From Bacillus gobiensis (GTDB lineage: Bacteria; Bacillota; Bacilli; Bacillales; Bacillaceae), in assembly GCF_001278705.1 (NCBI RefSeq), contig NZ_CP012600.1:992190-1056189 (forward strand): 64,000 bases of DNA. Reading direction: 5' to 3'. Positions within the stretch are counted from its first letter, which is position 1, and every line of letters begins with the position of its first letter. Of the stretch, positions 12,662-22,248 are shown in pieces. The notes beneath the pieces were generated by a model that saw only the letters and a program-made list of their open reading frames with translations, did no database searches and was not told where the DNA came from. The translations under genes and the position numbers were made by a program.

Positions 12662-13435
12662 GTGAAGCAGGCAGTACTATATGTTGGTCATGGGAGCAGA
12701 TTAAGAAAAGCAGGGCAAGAAGCTGTTCGTTTTTTAAAAGGCTGCATGGAAAAAGTTGATGCACCGATTCAGGAGATTTCTTTCCTTGAGCTTACCGAGC
12801 CGACGATAGAAGAGGGCTTTCGCTCATGTATTGAGCAGGGAGCAACTCATATTGCAATAGTTCCATTGCTTTTGCTCACGGCAGGTCACGCCAAAAAAGA
12901 CATCCCTGAAGAGATACACGAAATGGCTGAAAAATATCCGGACGTAACAGTTACTTACGGAAAACCCATCGGGGTCAATTCGGATGTTGTTCAAGCGGTA
13001 TTCGAGAGGATCAAAGAAACCAATGTTGATTATGAGAATTCGAGAATCATTCTGATCGGCAGAGGGAGCTCTGATCCGGACATCAAGCGCGATGTATGCC
13101 AAATCGCGGACATGTTGCAACAAATGGGGCCTGTGAATGAAGTGATTCCTTGCTTTTTAACTGCATGTGAACCAAATTACAAAGACGTATTCAGGCAGCT
13201 GAAAAAGAATGATGGTTCAGCTACGTTTATCGTTCCATATTTGCTGTTTACAGGCCTTTTAATGAAGGAAATAGAAAAAGAGACGGTTGCATTAAAATCG
13301 TACCATTCCAATCTTCATCTATGTTCTTATATCGGATTTCATCCCTATGTGGAACAAGCTTTTCTCACGCGTGTAAACGAAGCGATTCGCAATGAAAATA
13401 ATTCCTTTTTATTTTTGGAGACACATCAGCTATGA
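12662..13435 (+). CDS. sirB: Sirohydrochlorin ferrochelatase
   Basis: Inserts iron into sirohydrochlorin (B. subtilis YlnE homologue). 257 residues with the duplicated CbiX/SirB fold: YVGHGSRLRKAG at the start carries the first chelation histidine, and a second related repeat begins ILIGRGSSDPD near 122, with Arg in place of a second His-type site. GTG start directly after the sumT stop, with only a weak GAGG upstream; coupling is likely. Overlaps sirC by 4 bases. Confidence 0.92.
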   Translation: MKQAVLYVGHGSRLRKAGQEAVRFLKGCMEKVDAPIQEISFLELTEPTIEEGFRSCIEQGATHIAIVPLLLLTAGHAKKDIPEEIHEMAEKYPDVTVTYGKPIGVNSDVVQAVFERIKETNVDYENSRIILIGRGSSDPDIKRDVCQIADMLQQMGPVNEVIPCFLTACEPNYKDVFRQLKKNDGSATFIVPYLLFTGLLMKEIEKETVALKSYHSNLHLCSYIGFHPYVEQAFLTRVNEAIRNENNSFLFLETHQL

Positions 13436-13926
13436 TTCCGCTTCATATCAGTCTTAAAGGGAAAAAGATTGTGATTGCCGGCGGTGGAACCATTGCCTGT
13501 CGAAAGCTAAACGCTTTGCTCCATGAAAAGGCTGAGATTACGATTGTCAGTCCGAAGGTTCACGAGAAAATGGAAAAGTTGATCAGTGAGCATTCGCTTG
13601 AGTGGAAGCAAAAAGAAATTGAAAAGAGCGATTTGGCTTCGGCATTTTTAATAATTGCCGCTACGAATCAGCCGCATATTAATCAGTGGATCGGTGAATC
13701 AGCATCCGAAAACCAGCTGGTGAACGTAGCAAGCAATGCCGATTATGGAAATATTTATTTGCCAAAGACAATTAAAAAAGGAAAAATCCTTATATCTGTT
13801 TCTACTAGCGGAGCCAGTCCGGCTGACACAAAAAAGATCGCTGGTGCCATAGAAGATCTTATTAGTGAAGAGCTTATTGAAGCTATTGAGATAAAGCATA
13901 AAGCAAGAAGAAGCCTGGAACCGTAA
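13432..13926 (+). CDS. sirC: Precorrin-2 dehydrogenase
   Basis: NAD-dependent oxidation of precorrin-2 to sirohydrochlorin; the third siroheme enzyme (B. subtilis YlnF homologue). 164 residues, Rossmann start KKIVIAGGGTIACRKLNALL, then AATNQPHINQWI and VSTSGASPADTKKI. SumT, SirC and SirB together replace the trifunctional CysG. The last codons lie inside the terminator stem, so the operon ends here, converging with rqcH. Confidence 0.93.
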   Translation: MIPLHISLKGKKIVIAGGGTIACRKLNALLHEKAEITIVSPKVHEKMEKLISEHSLEWKQKEIEKSDLASAFLIIAATNQPHINQWIGESASENQLVNVASNADYGNIYLPKTIKKGKILISVSTSGASPADTKKIAGAIEDLISEELIEAIEIKHKARRSLEP

Positions 13927-13943
13927 TGGTTTCAGGCTTCTTT
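13906..13943. terminator. Bidirectional terminator between sirC and rqcH
   Basis: Stem AGAAGCCTG-GAACC / GGTTTC-AGGCTTCT with a GTAAT loop and T or A tracts on both sides; it overlaps the sirC stop and lies just beyond the rqcH stop. Confidence 0.8.
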
Positions 13944-13950
13944 ATGTGTT

Positions 13951-15660
13951 TTATCCTTTTTTTAATGAAAGGACGAGATCCGCATCGGGAGTAACAAAAA
14001 CAGTCTGCTGTTTATCGTAGGTAACAAACCCTGGCTTAGATCCGTTTGGTTTTTTTACATGCCTGACTTTTGTATAGTCGACGGGAACGGAGCCTGACTC
14101 TTTTGCTTTACTGAAAAAGGCGGCAATCTGGGCGGCCTCTTTGATCGTTTGTTCATCAGGGTCACGGTTTTTGATGACGACGTGAGATCCGGGAATATCC
14201 TTCGTATGAAGCCAGACATCTTCCTTGCTTGCTGCCTTCATTGTCAGGTATTCGTTCTGTTTGTTGTTTTTGCCGACCCATATCGACATGCCGCTGGTTG
14301 ATTCGTAAATATCGAGCGTTGGCTTTTGATTTTTCGCTTTTTTTGCTCCCTTTTGCTGTCTTCGTTTGACGTATTTCCCTTCTTCCAGCTCTTCTCTAAT
14401 TTCATTCACATCCTGTGGTGATGCAGAAGACAGCTGCTGCAGCAATAGATCAAAGTATTGGATTTCCTGTTCAGCCAGTTTAATTTGCTCGTTAATAAAA
14501 GTAACGGAGCTTTTCGCTTTTTGATATTTAACAAAGTAGTTTTGTGCATTTTCTGACGGTGTTTTATTCGGATTTAAAGAAATCGCGAGCTGCCCGCCTT
14601 CTTCATCGTAATAATTTGTAACGACCGCTTCTTTATCGCCCTTTTTGACAGCGTAAAGGTTAGCCGTTAAGAGCTCGCCTTTTATTTTGTATTCCTCAGC
14701 TTTTTCAGATTTTTTCAATTCGCTCTCAAGCTTTTTTATTTTTTTGGCATTCTTTTTTCTTTCGTTTACGACAAATTTTTCGAGATCCTGAGCCTGCTGC
14801 TTTACTCTGTCCCGCTCGGCTTTTCCGAAATAAAAGCGATCCAGAAGCATGCTTAAGCTGGAAAACTCTTTTTTGCTACCGTCAATATGAGTGAGATCCA
14901 ACAGATAAAAATATTCCTTGTTAGATGTAATAAACTGCGGATGAAATGCTTTCGTTCTGATGTCTTCAAATAAGGACAGAAGCGTTTTTGGCAAGGTTGC
15001 CCGATTGGCAATCCCAGACCGGTATACGGCTTCTTTTGCAAATAATGGAGAAACCCCGGAAAATACATTCACGATCTGCTTTTCTAGCTGTCCTTCCTGA
15101 AAACGGATGTGTTTGAGAATATCTTCTTCCTCTGCCGCCAATAGAGACAGCTTATTCTGCGCTGGTGGAGCTACGTACGGCTGTCCGGGTAAAACAGTGC
15201 GATAGCTGTTGACACTTGGTGGTAAATGCTTAAGGCTGTCAATTATCGTTCCATTTTCAGCATCCGTTAAAATGATATTGCTGTGCCGCCCCATGATTTC
15301 ACAGACGAGTTTTCGCAAAATCGGGTCCCCGATTTCATTGCGGCTTCTTATATGAAAAACGACGATTCTGTCAAATCCTGATTGCTCTACTTTTTCAATT
15401 ATTCCGCCTTCGATGTGCTTTCTTAAAAGCATGCAAAACATCGGTGGTTCATTAGGATTTTTGTATGATTGCTCGGTCAGATGGATTCGTGCGTAACTCG
15501 GATGTGCGGAAAGTAAAAGCTTATTGTTTTTATTGTTTGCCCTGATTTGAAAAATAAGCTCCTGCTTAAAAGGCTGATGAATTTTTGTCAACCTTCCTCC
15601 AGCCAGTTCCTTATTCAATTCGTGCACCATTCCGTAAGTGAAAATACCGTCAAATGCCAT
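13951..15660 (-). CDS. rqcH: Ribosome quality-control factor RqcH (NFACT/NEMF family)
   Basis: Binds obstructed 50S-peptidyl-tRNA complexes and recruits tRNA-Ala to add C-terminal Ala tails that mark nascent chains for proteolysis. B. subtilis YloA homologue; older names call it a fibronectin-binding protein. 569 residues. NFACT-N (1-180) has the Asp97-Arg98 pair needed for tailing in B. subtilis, followed by helix-hairpin-helix, a lysine-rich coiled coil (about 285-430) and the NFACT-R domain (about 445-560) with [16 protein letters not shown] and [17 protein letters not shown]. Transcribed opposite to its neighbours, as in B. subtilis. Confidence 0.95.
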   Translation of the reverse strand: MAFDGIFTYGMVHELNKELAGGRLTKIHQPFKQELIFQIRANNKNNKLLLSAHPSYARIHLTEQSYKNPNEPPMFCMLLRKHIEGGIIEKVEQSGFDRIVVFHIRSRNEIGDPILRKLVCEIMGRHSNIILTDAENGTIIDSLKHLPPSVNSYRTVLPGQPYVAPPAQNKLSLLAAEEEDILKHIRFQEGQLEKQIVNVFSGVSPLFAKEAVYRSGIANRATLPKTLLSLFEDIRTKAFHPQFITSNKEYFYLLDLTHIDGSKKEFSSLSMLLDRFYFGKAERDRVKQQAQDLEKFVVNERKKNAKKIKKLESELKKSEKAEEYKIKGELLTANLYAVKKGDKEAVVTNYYDEEGGQLAISLNPNKTPSENAQNYFVKYQKAKSSVTFINEQIKLAEQEIQYFDLLLQQLSSASPQDVNEIREELEEGKYVKRRQQKGAKKAKNQKPTLDIYESTSGMSIWVGKNNKQNEYLTMKAASKEDVWLHTKDIPGSHVVIKNRDPDEQTIKEAAQIAAFFSKAKESGSVPVDYTKVRHVKKPNGSKPGFVTYDKQQTVFVTPDADLVLSLKKG

Positions 15661-15798
15661 GGTTTATTGCTCCCTTTTTCTTCATTGCTCATTTACTTTT
15701 TTAGCATCTCATAATTATAGCATGATTAAGGACAAGTCTGAATAAATTGACTTATATGACGCAATTTACTAATGGTTTAAGGAGAGTGGACGAATCAG

Positions 15799-18471
15799 AT
15801 GAATTGGCATGAATTAGGACAAACAGATTTGGTGAAAACAGCAAACACGTCCATCGAGCATGGCTTGAGTAGCAAAGAAGCGAAAAAACGGCTGGATCTG
15901 CACGGATACAATGAATTAAATGAAGGCAAAAAAACATCTTCACTTGCGTTGTTCTTCTCCCAATTTAATGATTTCATGGTATTTGTACTCGTTGCTGCAA
16001 CGATCATCTCCGGATTCTTAGGGGAATATGTAGATGCCGCAGCCATCATAGCAATTATTTTAGTGAACGGTATTCTTGGTTTTTTTCAAGAGCGCCGTGC
16101 GGAGAATTCCTTGCAGGCATTAAAGGAGCTTTCTACACCACAGACTCTGGTTCTCAGAGAGAAAAAATGGATGAAAATCCAAGCAAGGGAGCTTGTGCCG
16201 GGAGATATCATCAAATTTTCAAGCGGAGACCGAATTGGTGCTGATATCCGTTTATTCGATGCAAAAAGTCTTGAAATTGAAGAGTCCGCTTTAACCGGGG
16301 AATCGGTGCCGGTCCAGAAGCAATACGATCCAATACAGGCTAATGCTGAGTCACTTGGAGACTTAGTCAACATGGGGTTTATGGGAACTTTGGTTACGAG
16401 AGGCAGCGGAAGCGGCGTTGTCATCGGCACTGGCATGAACACAGCTATGGGGAAAATTGCCCATATGCTTGAAGAAGCAGGCACACAGCAAACTCCTCTT
16501 CAGGGAAGGCTTGAACAACTGGGGAAAATATTGATTGTCATCGCTTTGCTTCTCACGGTTCTTGTCGTCTCTGTCGGAGTCCTTCAAGGACAAAATCTTT
16601 TTCAAATGTTTTTAGCGGGGGTCTCACTCGCAGTAGCTGCGATTCCAGAAGGATTGCCAGCCATTGTCACAGTTGCTTTGTCGCTCGGCGTCCAAAGGAT
16701 GATCAAGCAAAAATCGATCGTCAGGAAGCTGCCGGCTGTCGAAACTCTCGGCTGTGCATCGATTATTTGTTCTGATAAAACAGGAACAATGACGCAAAAC
16801 AAGATGACGGTTACACACGTCTGGACTTGCGGGAGCTTATGGGAAGTTACCGGCACTGGATACGAACCGGAAGGAGAATTTACAGCAAATGGGCGGCCGG
16901 TTCAAGTGAAGCAAAATAAAGCGCTGCAGCAAATCCTGTTGTTTGGTGCGCTTTGCAATTCATCCGCGATAGTTTCAGAAAAAGGGAAATACCGATTAGA
17001 AGGAGATCCGACAGAAGGAGCTCTTCTTACAGCTGCAAGTAAAGCCGGCTTTTATTCAGAGAAAATCAAGGAACAGTATAAAATTATTGAGGAATACCCA
17101 TTTGATTCGGCAAGAAAAATGATGACAGTCATCGTTGAAGATTTGCAGAATAAAAGATTTGTAATAACAAAAGGCGCTCCGGATGTTCTTTTGAAAAAGT
17201 CCACTTGTATACTTGCAAACAATAAAAATGAAGCGATGAGCAAGACTAGATATGAAGAAGCAAATACCTCCATTGCAGATCTGGCTTCCCGTGCGTTACG
17301 AACCATAGCTATTGCCTATAAACCATTGACTGGAAGCGAGATTCCATCTGTAGAGCAGGCGGAATCGGGACTTACTTTCTTTGGAATTCAAGGAATGATG
17401 GATCCTCCGCGTCCGGAGGTCAAGCAGGCGATCAAAGAATGTCGTGAAGCAGGGATTAAAACGGTGATGATCACTGGCGATCATGTCATTACCGCAAAAG
17501 CAATCGCAAAAAAATTAAATCTCCTTCCGAACAAAGGGAAAGTGATTGAGGGCCAAGCACTTAATAAGCTGTCGGTAGAGGAGCTGGCGGAAACCGTGGA
17601 AGATACGTATGTATTTGCACGAGTAACACCTGAGCATAAGCTGAAAATCGTCAAGGCCTTTCAAGAAAAAGGACACATCGTCGCGATGACAGGAGATGGC
17701 GTGAACGATGCGCCGGCTATTAAACAGGCTGATATCGGAATATCTATGGGGATTACAGGAACCGATGTGGCGAAAGAATCGTCTTCGTTAATTTTAGTAG
17801 ATGACAATTTTGCAACGATAAAATCTGCAATTAAAGAAGGAAGAAACATTTATGAAAACATCCGCAAATTTGTCAGGTACTTGCTCGCATCGAATGTTGG
17901 AGAAATTCTTGTTATGCTTTTCGCCATGCTGCTTGCTTTGCCACTGCCGCTTGTCCCGATTCAAATTCTCTGGGTCAATTTAGTAACGGACGGTCTGCCG
18001 GCGATGGCGCTTGGCATGGACCAGCCCGAAAGCGATGTAATGAATAGAAAGCCACGGCATACGAAAGAAGGGATTTTTGCAAGAGGCCTGGGATGGAAGG
18101 TGGTTTCTAGAGGATTTCTTATTGGAGCGGTAACACTTGCGGCGTTTATGATCATTTATTACCGGAATCCCGACAATCTTCAATATGCACAAACTATCGC
18201 GTTTGCCACTCTCGTTTTGGCACAGCTGATTCACGTATTTGACTGCAGAAGCGAAAGGTCTATTTTTCACCGCAATCCGTTTGGAAATCTTTATTTGATC
18301 GGCGCAGTCCTTTCTTCATTGCTGCTAATGCTCGTCGTCATCTATTACAAGCCGCTCCAGCCTGTTTTCCATACGATGGACATTGCAGCGGTTGACTGGC
18401 TGCTGGTCATTGGATTGTCTGCAATTCCAACTTTTTTGCTGGCGGGCTCACTTTTGACAAGAAAAAATTAA
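15799..18471 (+). CDS. yloB: Calcium-transporting P-type ATPase (YloB type)
   Basis: P2A-type ATPase of the SERCA-like group; the B. subtilis homologue YloB is a Ca2+ ATPase expressed in sporulating cells. 890 residues. Actuator motif ALTGESVPV near 155, phosphorylation site CSDKTGTMTQNKM near 320, nucleotide-binding KGAPDVL near 457, and hinge MTGDGVNDAPAIKQADIGISMG near 630. Calcium-site signatures AAIPEGLPAIVTVALSLG (TM4) and NLVTDGLPAMALGMD (TM6) are both present. Ten membrane helices expected. ATG preceded by AAGGAGAGTGG. Confidence 0.93.
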   Translation: MNWHELGQTDLVKTANTSIEHGLSSKEAKKRLDLHGYNELNEGKKTSSLALFFSQFNDFMVFVLVAATIISGFLGEYVDAAAIIAIILVNGILGFFQERRAENSLQALKELSTPQTLVLREKKWMKIQARELVPGDIIKFSSGDRIGADIRLFDAKSLEIEESALTGESVPVQKQYDPIQANAESLGDLVNMGFMGTLVTRGSGSGVVIGTGMNTAMGKIAHMLEEAGTQQTPLQGRLEQLGKILIVIALLLTVLVVSVGVLQGQNLFQMFLAGVSLAVAAIPEGLPAIVTVALSLGVQRMIKQKSIVRKLPAVETLGCASIICSDKTGTMTQNKMTVTHVWTCGSLWEVTGTGYEPEGEFTANGRPVQVKQNKALQQILLFGALCNSSAIVSEKGKYRLEGDPTEGALLTAASKAGFYSEKIKEQYKIIEEYPFDSARKMMTVIVEDLQNKRFVITKGAPDVLLKKSTCILANNKNEAMSKTRYEEANTSIADLASRALRTIAIAYKPLTGSEIPSVEQAESGLTFFGIQGMMDPPRPEVKQAIKECREAGIKTVMITGDHVITAKAIAKKLNLLPNKGKVIEGQALNKLSVEELAETVEDTYVFARVTPEHKLKIVKAFQEKGHIVAMTGDGVNDAPAIKQADIGISMGITGTDVAKESSSLILVDDNFATIKSAIKEGRNIYENIRKFVRYLLASNVGEILVMLFAMLLALPLPLVPIQILWVNLVTDGLPAMALGMDQPESDVMNRKPRHTKEGIFARGLGWKVVSRGFLIGAVTLAAFMIIYYRNPDNLQYAQTIAFATLVLAQLIHVFDCRSERSIFHRNPFGNLYLIGAVLSSLLLMLVVIYYKPLQPVFHTMDIAAVDWLLVIGLSAIPTFLLAGSLLTRKN

Positions 18472-18491
18472 TTAGGTATGGTATAATTTTG

Positions 18492-18522
18492 AGGGTGATA
18501 GAATAATCTATGACCCTTTTTT
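18492..18522 (+). terminator. Intrinsic terminator after yloB
   Basis: Stem AGGGTGATAGA / TCTATGACCCT with one mismatch, then six T. Confidence 0.85.
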
Positions 18523-18529
18523 CAATGAT

Positions 18530-18732
18530 AAAGCGAGCCTTCAGTCTTTTGGGGGGTTCTACACTTATAATGTGCAGGATGCCTGAACTATTAGACTTCG
18601 TACATTGTATCCCCTGCGCCTGATTGTTAGATGAGCAACTTCTTTTATGGGGTGTTGCTTCCCCACTAGACTTCTTCGATTCACTTAATCCCGCGAGCTG
18701 GGGGTCTTACTGCCCGGTAATATGGGTTAAAT
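18530..18732 (+). repeat. Intergenic repeat family, copy 1
   Basis: About 203 bases between the yloB terminator and yloC, with no open frame. Begins AAAGCGAGCCTTCAGTC, contains ATTGTTAGATGAGCAAC and CACTTAATCCC, ends GGGGGTCTTACTGCCCGG then TAATATGGGTTAAAT. These motifs occur in the same order in copy 2 (20817-20969). A GGGGGTTCTACAC..TATAATGTG segment at about 18550-18575 looks like a second, older 3' end, so this copy may be composite. Confidence 0.65.
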
Positions 18733-18769
18733 AAGATCAATTCAATGATTAATAATGGGTGTGTAAAAA

Positions 18770-19645
18770 ATGATAACGAGTATGACTGGATTTGGACACC
18801 ATACAATGGCAAGCGGCAATTTATCAGTAACAGTGGAGCTGAAATCCGTCAACCACAGATTTTGTGAAATTCAAGCGCGTATTCCTAGGCCGCTTCTTTA
18901 CTTAGAGGAAGCGATGAAAGAAAGAATTTACAAGCAAGTCGACAGGGGGCGGATCGAGCTTTTTGCCACCGTTGAAGGTGATGAAATTGTTGAGAAACGA
19001 CTTACAATTGACTGGTCTCTTTTAGAGGAATATGTCCAAGCCGCAAAACATATCAAACAAAAATTTTCCCTTCCTGATGAAGTGAAGTTAACTGATTTGC
19101 TTCAATTGGAGCACGTGGCAAATGTGGATGAAAGTGCCAATATTCAGCCTTCGTTTGAAAAGCTGATCCTTGATTGTATAGATAAAGCCGCAGCAGAGCT
19201 GAAAGAAATGAGAGCAAATGAAGGGCTGCGCCTGAAAGAGGATTGTCTCACGCAGCTTGAAGAGCTCAGCCTGCTTGCTGACCAAATAGAAGAACATGCA
19301 AAACGAATCGCGACCCTATACAGAGAACGTCTGTTGTCAAGAATCAAGGAATGGACCCCTGTCGAAATGGATGAAAGCAGGCTTATTGCCGAAGTGGCTT
19401 TATTTGCAGAACGGGCAGATATTACAGAAGAACTCACTCGGCTAAAAAGCCATTTTCAGCAAATGAGAGATATTTTTCACCGAGGGGGAACTGTTGGAAG
19501 AAAGCTCGACTTTCTCGTGCAAGAACTCAATCGCGAAGCTAATACGATAGGGTCGAAAGCAAATGATCATAAAATCACAAACCTTGTGGTTGAAATGAAA
19601 AGCAGGATTGAAAAAATTAAAGAACAAGTGCAAAATATAGAATAG
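18770..19645 (+). CDS. yloC: YicC/YloC-family endoribonuclease-type protein
   Basis: YicC-family protein; E. coli YicC has been described as an endoribonuclease, while the role in Bacillus is less clear. 291 residues. N-terminal MITSMTGFGHHTM and VELKSVNHRFCEIQARIPRPL are family signatures; the C-terminal DUF1732 ends with HRGGTVGRKLDFLVQELNREANTIGSKAND (about 240-270), which carries the conserved acidic, histidine and asparagine residues. It stands before remA-gmk-rpoZ as in B. subtilis. No clear ribosome site stronger than GGGTG before the ATG. Confidence 0.9.
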   Translation: MITSMTGFGHHTMASGNLSVTVELKSVNHRFCEIQARIPRPLLYLEEAMKERIYKQVDRGRIELFATVEGDEIVEKRLTIDWSLLEEYVQAAKHIKQKFSLPDEVKLTDLLQLEHVANVDESANIQPSFEKLILDCIDKAAAELKEMRANEGLRLKEDCLTQLEELSLLADQIEEHAKRIATLYRERLLSRIKEWTPVEMDESRLIAEVALFAERADITEELTRLKSHFQQMRDIFHRGGTVGRKLDFLVQELNREANTIGSKANDHKITNLVVEMKSRIEKIKEQVQNIE

Positions 19646-19660
19646 AAATTGCGTGTATTG

Positions 19661-19688
19661 TTTACAGACAGTCGAATCGGGCTACACT
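19661..19688 (+). promoter_or_regulatory. Putative remA promoter
   Basis: TTTACA, 16-base spacer, TACACT, 30 bases upstream of the remA ATG. Confidence 0.5.
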
Positions 19689-19717
19689 AGAGCTGTCTTC
19701 CACAGGGGGAACAGAGG

Positions 19718-19987
19718 ATGACGATAAAACTGATCAATATCGGATTTGGAAATATTATATCCGCCAACCGGCTCATCTCCATTGTCAGCCCTGAGTCTGC
19801 ACCTATTAAACGCATGATTCAGGATGCAAGAGACAGCGGAAGGCTGATTGATGCTACATATGGCAGAAGAACCAGAGCGGTTGTTATTATGGACAGTGAC
19901 CATGTCATTTTGTCTGCCGTCCAGCCCGAAACAGTGGCACAGCGAGTTTCAGTTAAAGAAGATATTATGTATGAAGGGCAGGGGTAA
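19718..19987 (+). CDS. remA: Biofilm and osmoprotection regulator RemA
   Basis: Small DNA-binding protein that activates extracellular matrix operons (eps, tapA) and other genes in B. subtilis. 89 residues; the whole chain is conserved: [32 protein letters not shown] and [29 protein letters not shown]. Arginines in these segments form the DNA contact surface in RemA rings. Its presence suggests the biofilm circuit is kept in this organism. (Formerly YlzA.). Confidence 0.95.
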   Translation: MTIKLINIGFGNIISANRLISIVSPESAPIKRMIQDARDSGRLIDATYGRRTRAVVIMDSDHVILSAVQPETVAQRVSVKEDIMYEGQG

Positions 19988-20611
<624 letters not shown>

Positions 20612-20614
20612 TTT

Positions 20615-20818
20615 ATGTTAGATCCGTCAATCGATTCATTAATGAAAAAATTAGATTCAAAATATACTTTGGTCACTGTGGCAGCCAGACGTGCCCGAGA
20701 AATGCAAATTCATCGTGATCAGCAAATCGAACGGCCAAAATCTCATAAGTTTGTAGGCAAAGCACTTGAGGAAATTGATGCGGGACTGCTATCATTTGAG
20801 ACAGACAACCAAGAATAA
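20615..20818 (+). CDS. rpoZ: RNA polymerase omega subunit
   Basis: Omega assists beta' folding and core assembly. 67 residues, begins [31 protein letters not shown], the conserved omega core, then a short variable acidic tail. GGAGG lies before the ATG, inside the end of gmk. The stop codon touches the start of repeat copy 2. Confidence 0.95.
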   Translation: MLDPSIDSLMKKLDSKYTLVTVAARRAREMQIHRDQQIERPKSHKFVGKALEEIDAGLLSFETDNQE

Positions 20819-20969
20819 AGTGAATCTTCAATCAGCTGAGGTTTCTTTCATCCCTCACTGAGTGTTAGATAAAGCCAACCTTAGCTGTTACGGGCAGTTA
20901 ATCCCCCTTTCCATCGAATCTTGAGAACATTGAGGCGGGGATCTTACTGCATGTTAATGTGAGATAAAT
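20817..20969 (+). repeat. Intergenic repeat family, copy 2
   Basis: About 153 bases between rpoZ and its terminator. Begins AAAGTGAATCTTCAATCAGC; first hairpin CAGCTGAGG / CCTCACTG; then GTGTTAGATAAAGCCAACC, TTACGGGCAGTTAATCCCC, a spacer, and GGGGATCTTACTGCATGTTAA. The GCAGT..CCCC part can pair with GGGG..ACTGC, giving a second long hairpin. Best preserved copy in this window. Confidence 0.7.
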
Positions 20970-20974
20970 GTGAA

Positions 20975-21007
20975 ATAACAACCTATTTAATAGGTTGTTA
21001 TTTTTTT
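20975..21007 (+). terminator. Intrinsic terminator between rpoZ and coaBC
   Basis: Perfect 11-base stem ATAACAACCTA / TAGGTTGTTAT with a TTTAA loop, then seven T. It follows repeat copy 2 directly and lies only 24 bases before the coaBC start, so it could also act as an attenuator for coaBC. Confidence 0.9.
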
Positions 21008-21030
21008 CAAACGAGCGCGGGAGGGAAAAA

Positions 21031-22248
21031 ATGATGCTTAAAAATCGCAATATTCTATTAGGAGTAAGCGGGGGAATCGCAGTATATAAAGCGGCTGCTT
21101 TGACGAGCAAGCTTGTTCAGCAAGGGGCATCGGTAAGGGTGATCATGACTGAATCGGCAACCAAATTCGTTTCGCCGCTTACATTTCAGGCGTTATCGAG
21201 AAACGAAGTATATACAGATACATTTAAAGAGAAGAATCCGGAGGTCATTTCACACATTGATGCGGCAGATTGGGCTGATTTAGTTATCGTAGCACCCGCT
21301 ACAGCCAATGTGATCGGAAAGCTTGCGGGAGGAATTGCTGATGACATGCTGACAACTACGCTGCTTGCAACTACGGCTCCTGTTTGGATTGCTCCTGCAA
21401 TGAATGTCCATATGTATGACCATCCGGCGGTTAAACGGAATATAATGACGCTCTATCAAGATGGGTGTCGTTTTATTGAGCCTGGAGAAGGCTATCTCGC
21501 TTGCGGTTATGTAGGTAAAGGCCGTCTGGAGGAGCCAGAAAAAATAGCAGGATTAATCTCATCTTACTTTTCGCAAGCAAATGGCCCGCTAAAAGGGAAA
21601 CAAGTACTCGTTACGGCAGGGCCAACGAGGGAGGCGATTGATCCAGTCAGGTTTTTTACCAATCATTCCACTGGAAAGATGGGCTATGCCATTGCAGAAG
21701 AAGCAGTAAGCCGTGGTGCACATGTAACCCTGGTAACAGGGCCGACCAAGATTTCTCCTCCTTCCGGCTGTGAGGTCATAAACATTGAAACGGCTGAAGA
21801 AATGCATCAAGCTGTTATGGCCCATTTTCCCCATGCGGATGTTGTGATTAAAACAGCGGCAGTCGCTGACTATAGGCCAAAGTATCCTTATGATCATAAA
21901 ATGAAAAAAACGGATAACACTCTTTCAATCGAGTTTGAACGGACCGTGGACATTTTAAAAGAACTCGGAAAGCAAAAGACGGGGCAAATTCTTGTTGGTT
22001 TTGCAGCCGAGACAAAAGATATAGAAGAATATGCAAGTAAAAAATTAGAATCGAAAAATCTTGATCTGATTGTTGCCAACGATATCAGCCAAGCAGGCGC
22101 CGGATTCGGATCAGATACGAATATTGTAACCTTATACGGCAAAGATGGCGGCAAAAAAACATATCCTATGCTAACGAAGCAGCAAGTAGCAAAAGAAATT
22201 ATAGATAAAATCATTCATCTATTAACTGAATCCGGGGATACGCAATGA
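21031..22248 (+). CDS. coaBC: Bifunctional phosphopantothenoylcysteine decarboxylase/phosphopantothenate-cysteine ligase
   Basis: Two steps of coenzyme A synthesis. Start placed at the ATG pair 21031/21034 behind GGGAGGG; the frame is open 12 codons further upstream through the terminator, which is not plausible coding. CoaC half: GVSGGIAVYKAAAL, the active-site His in SHIDAADWAD, PAMNVHMYDHPAV and the Cys in GYLACGYVGKGRLEEPE. CoaB half from about 190: VLVTAGPTREAIDPVRFFTNHSTGKMGYA and DLIVANDIS. 405 residues from 21034. Stop overlaps priA by 4 bases. Confidence 0.94.
   Translation: MMLKNRNILLGVSGGIAVYKAAALTSKLVQQGASVRVIMTESATKFVSPLTFQALSRNEVYTDTFKEKNPEVISHIDAADWADLVIVAPATANVIGKLAGGIADDMLTTTLLATTAPVWIAPAMNVHMYDHPAVKRNIMTLYQDGCRFIEPGEGYLACGYVGKGRLEEPEKIAGLISSYFSQANGPLKGKQVLVTAGPTREAIDPVRFFTNHSTGKMGYAIAEEAVSRGAHVTLVTGPTKISPPSGCEVINIETAEEMHQAVMAHFPHADVVIKTAAVADYRPKYPYDHKMKKTDNTLSIEFERTVDILKELGKQKTGQILVGFAAETKDIEEYASKKLESKNLDLIVANDISQAGAGFGSDTNIVTLYGKDGGKKTYPMLTKQQVAKEIIDKIIHLLTESGDTQ

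Noticed and set aside
18500..18770. T-box leader before yloC
   Set aside because: No AGGGTGGNACCGCG T-box core and no specifier loop; the sequence aligns better to the repeat family.
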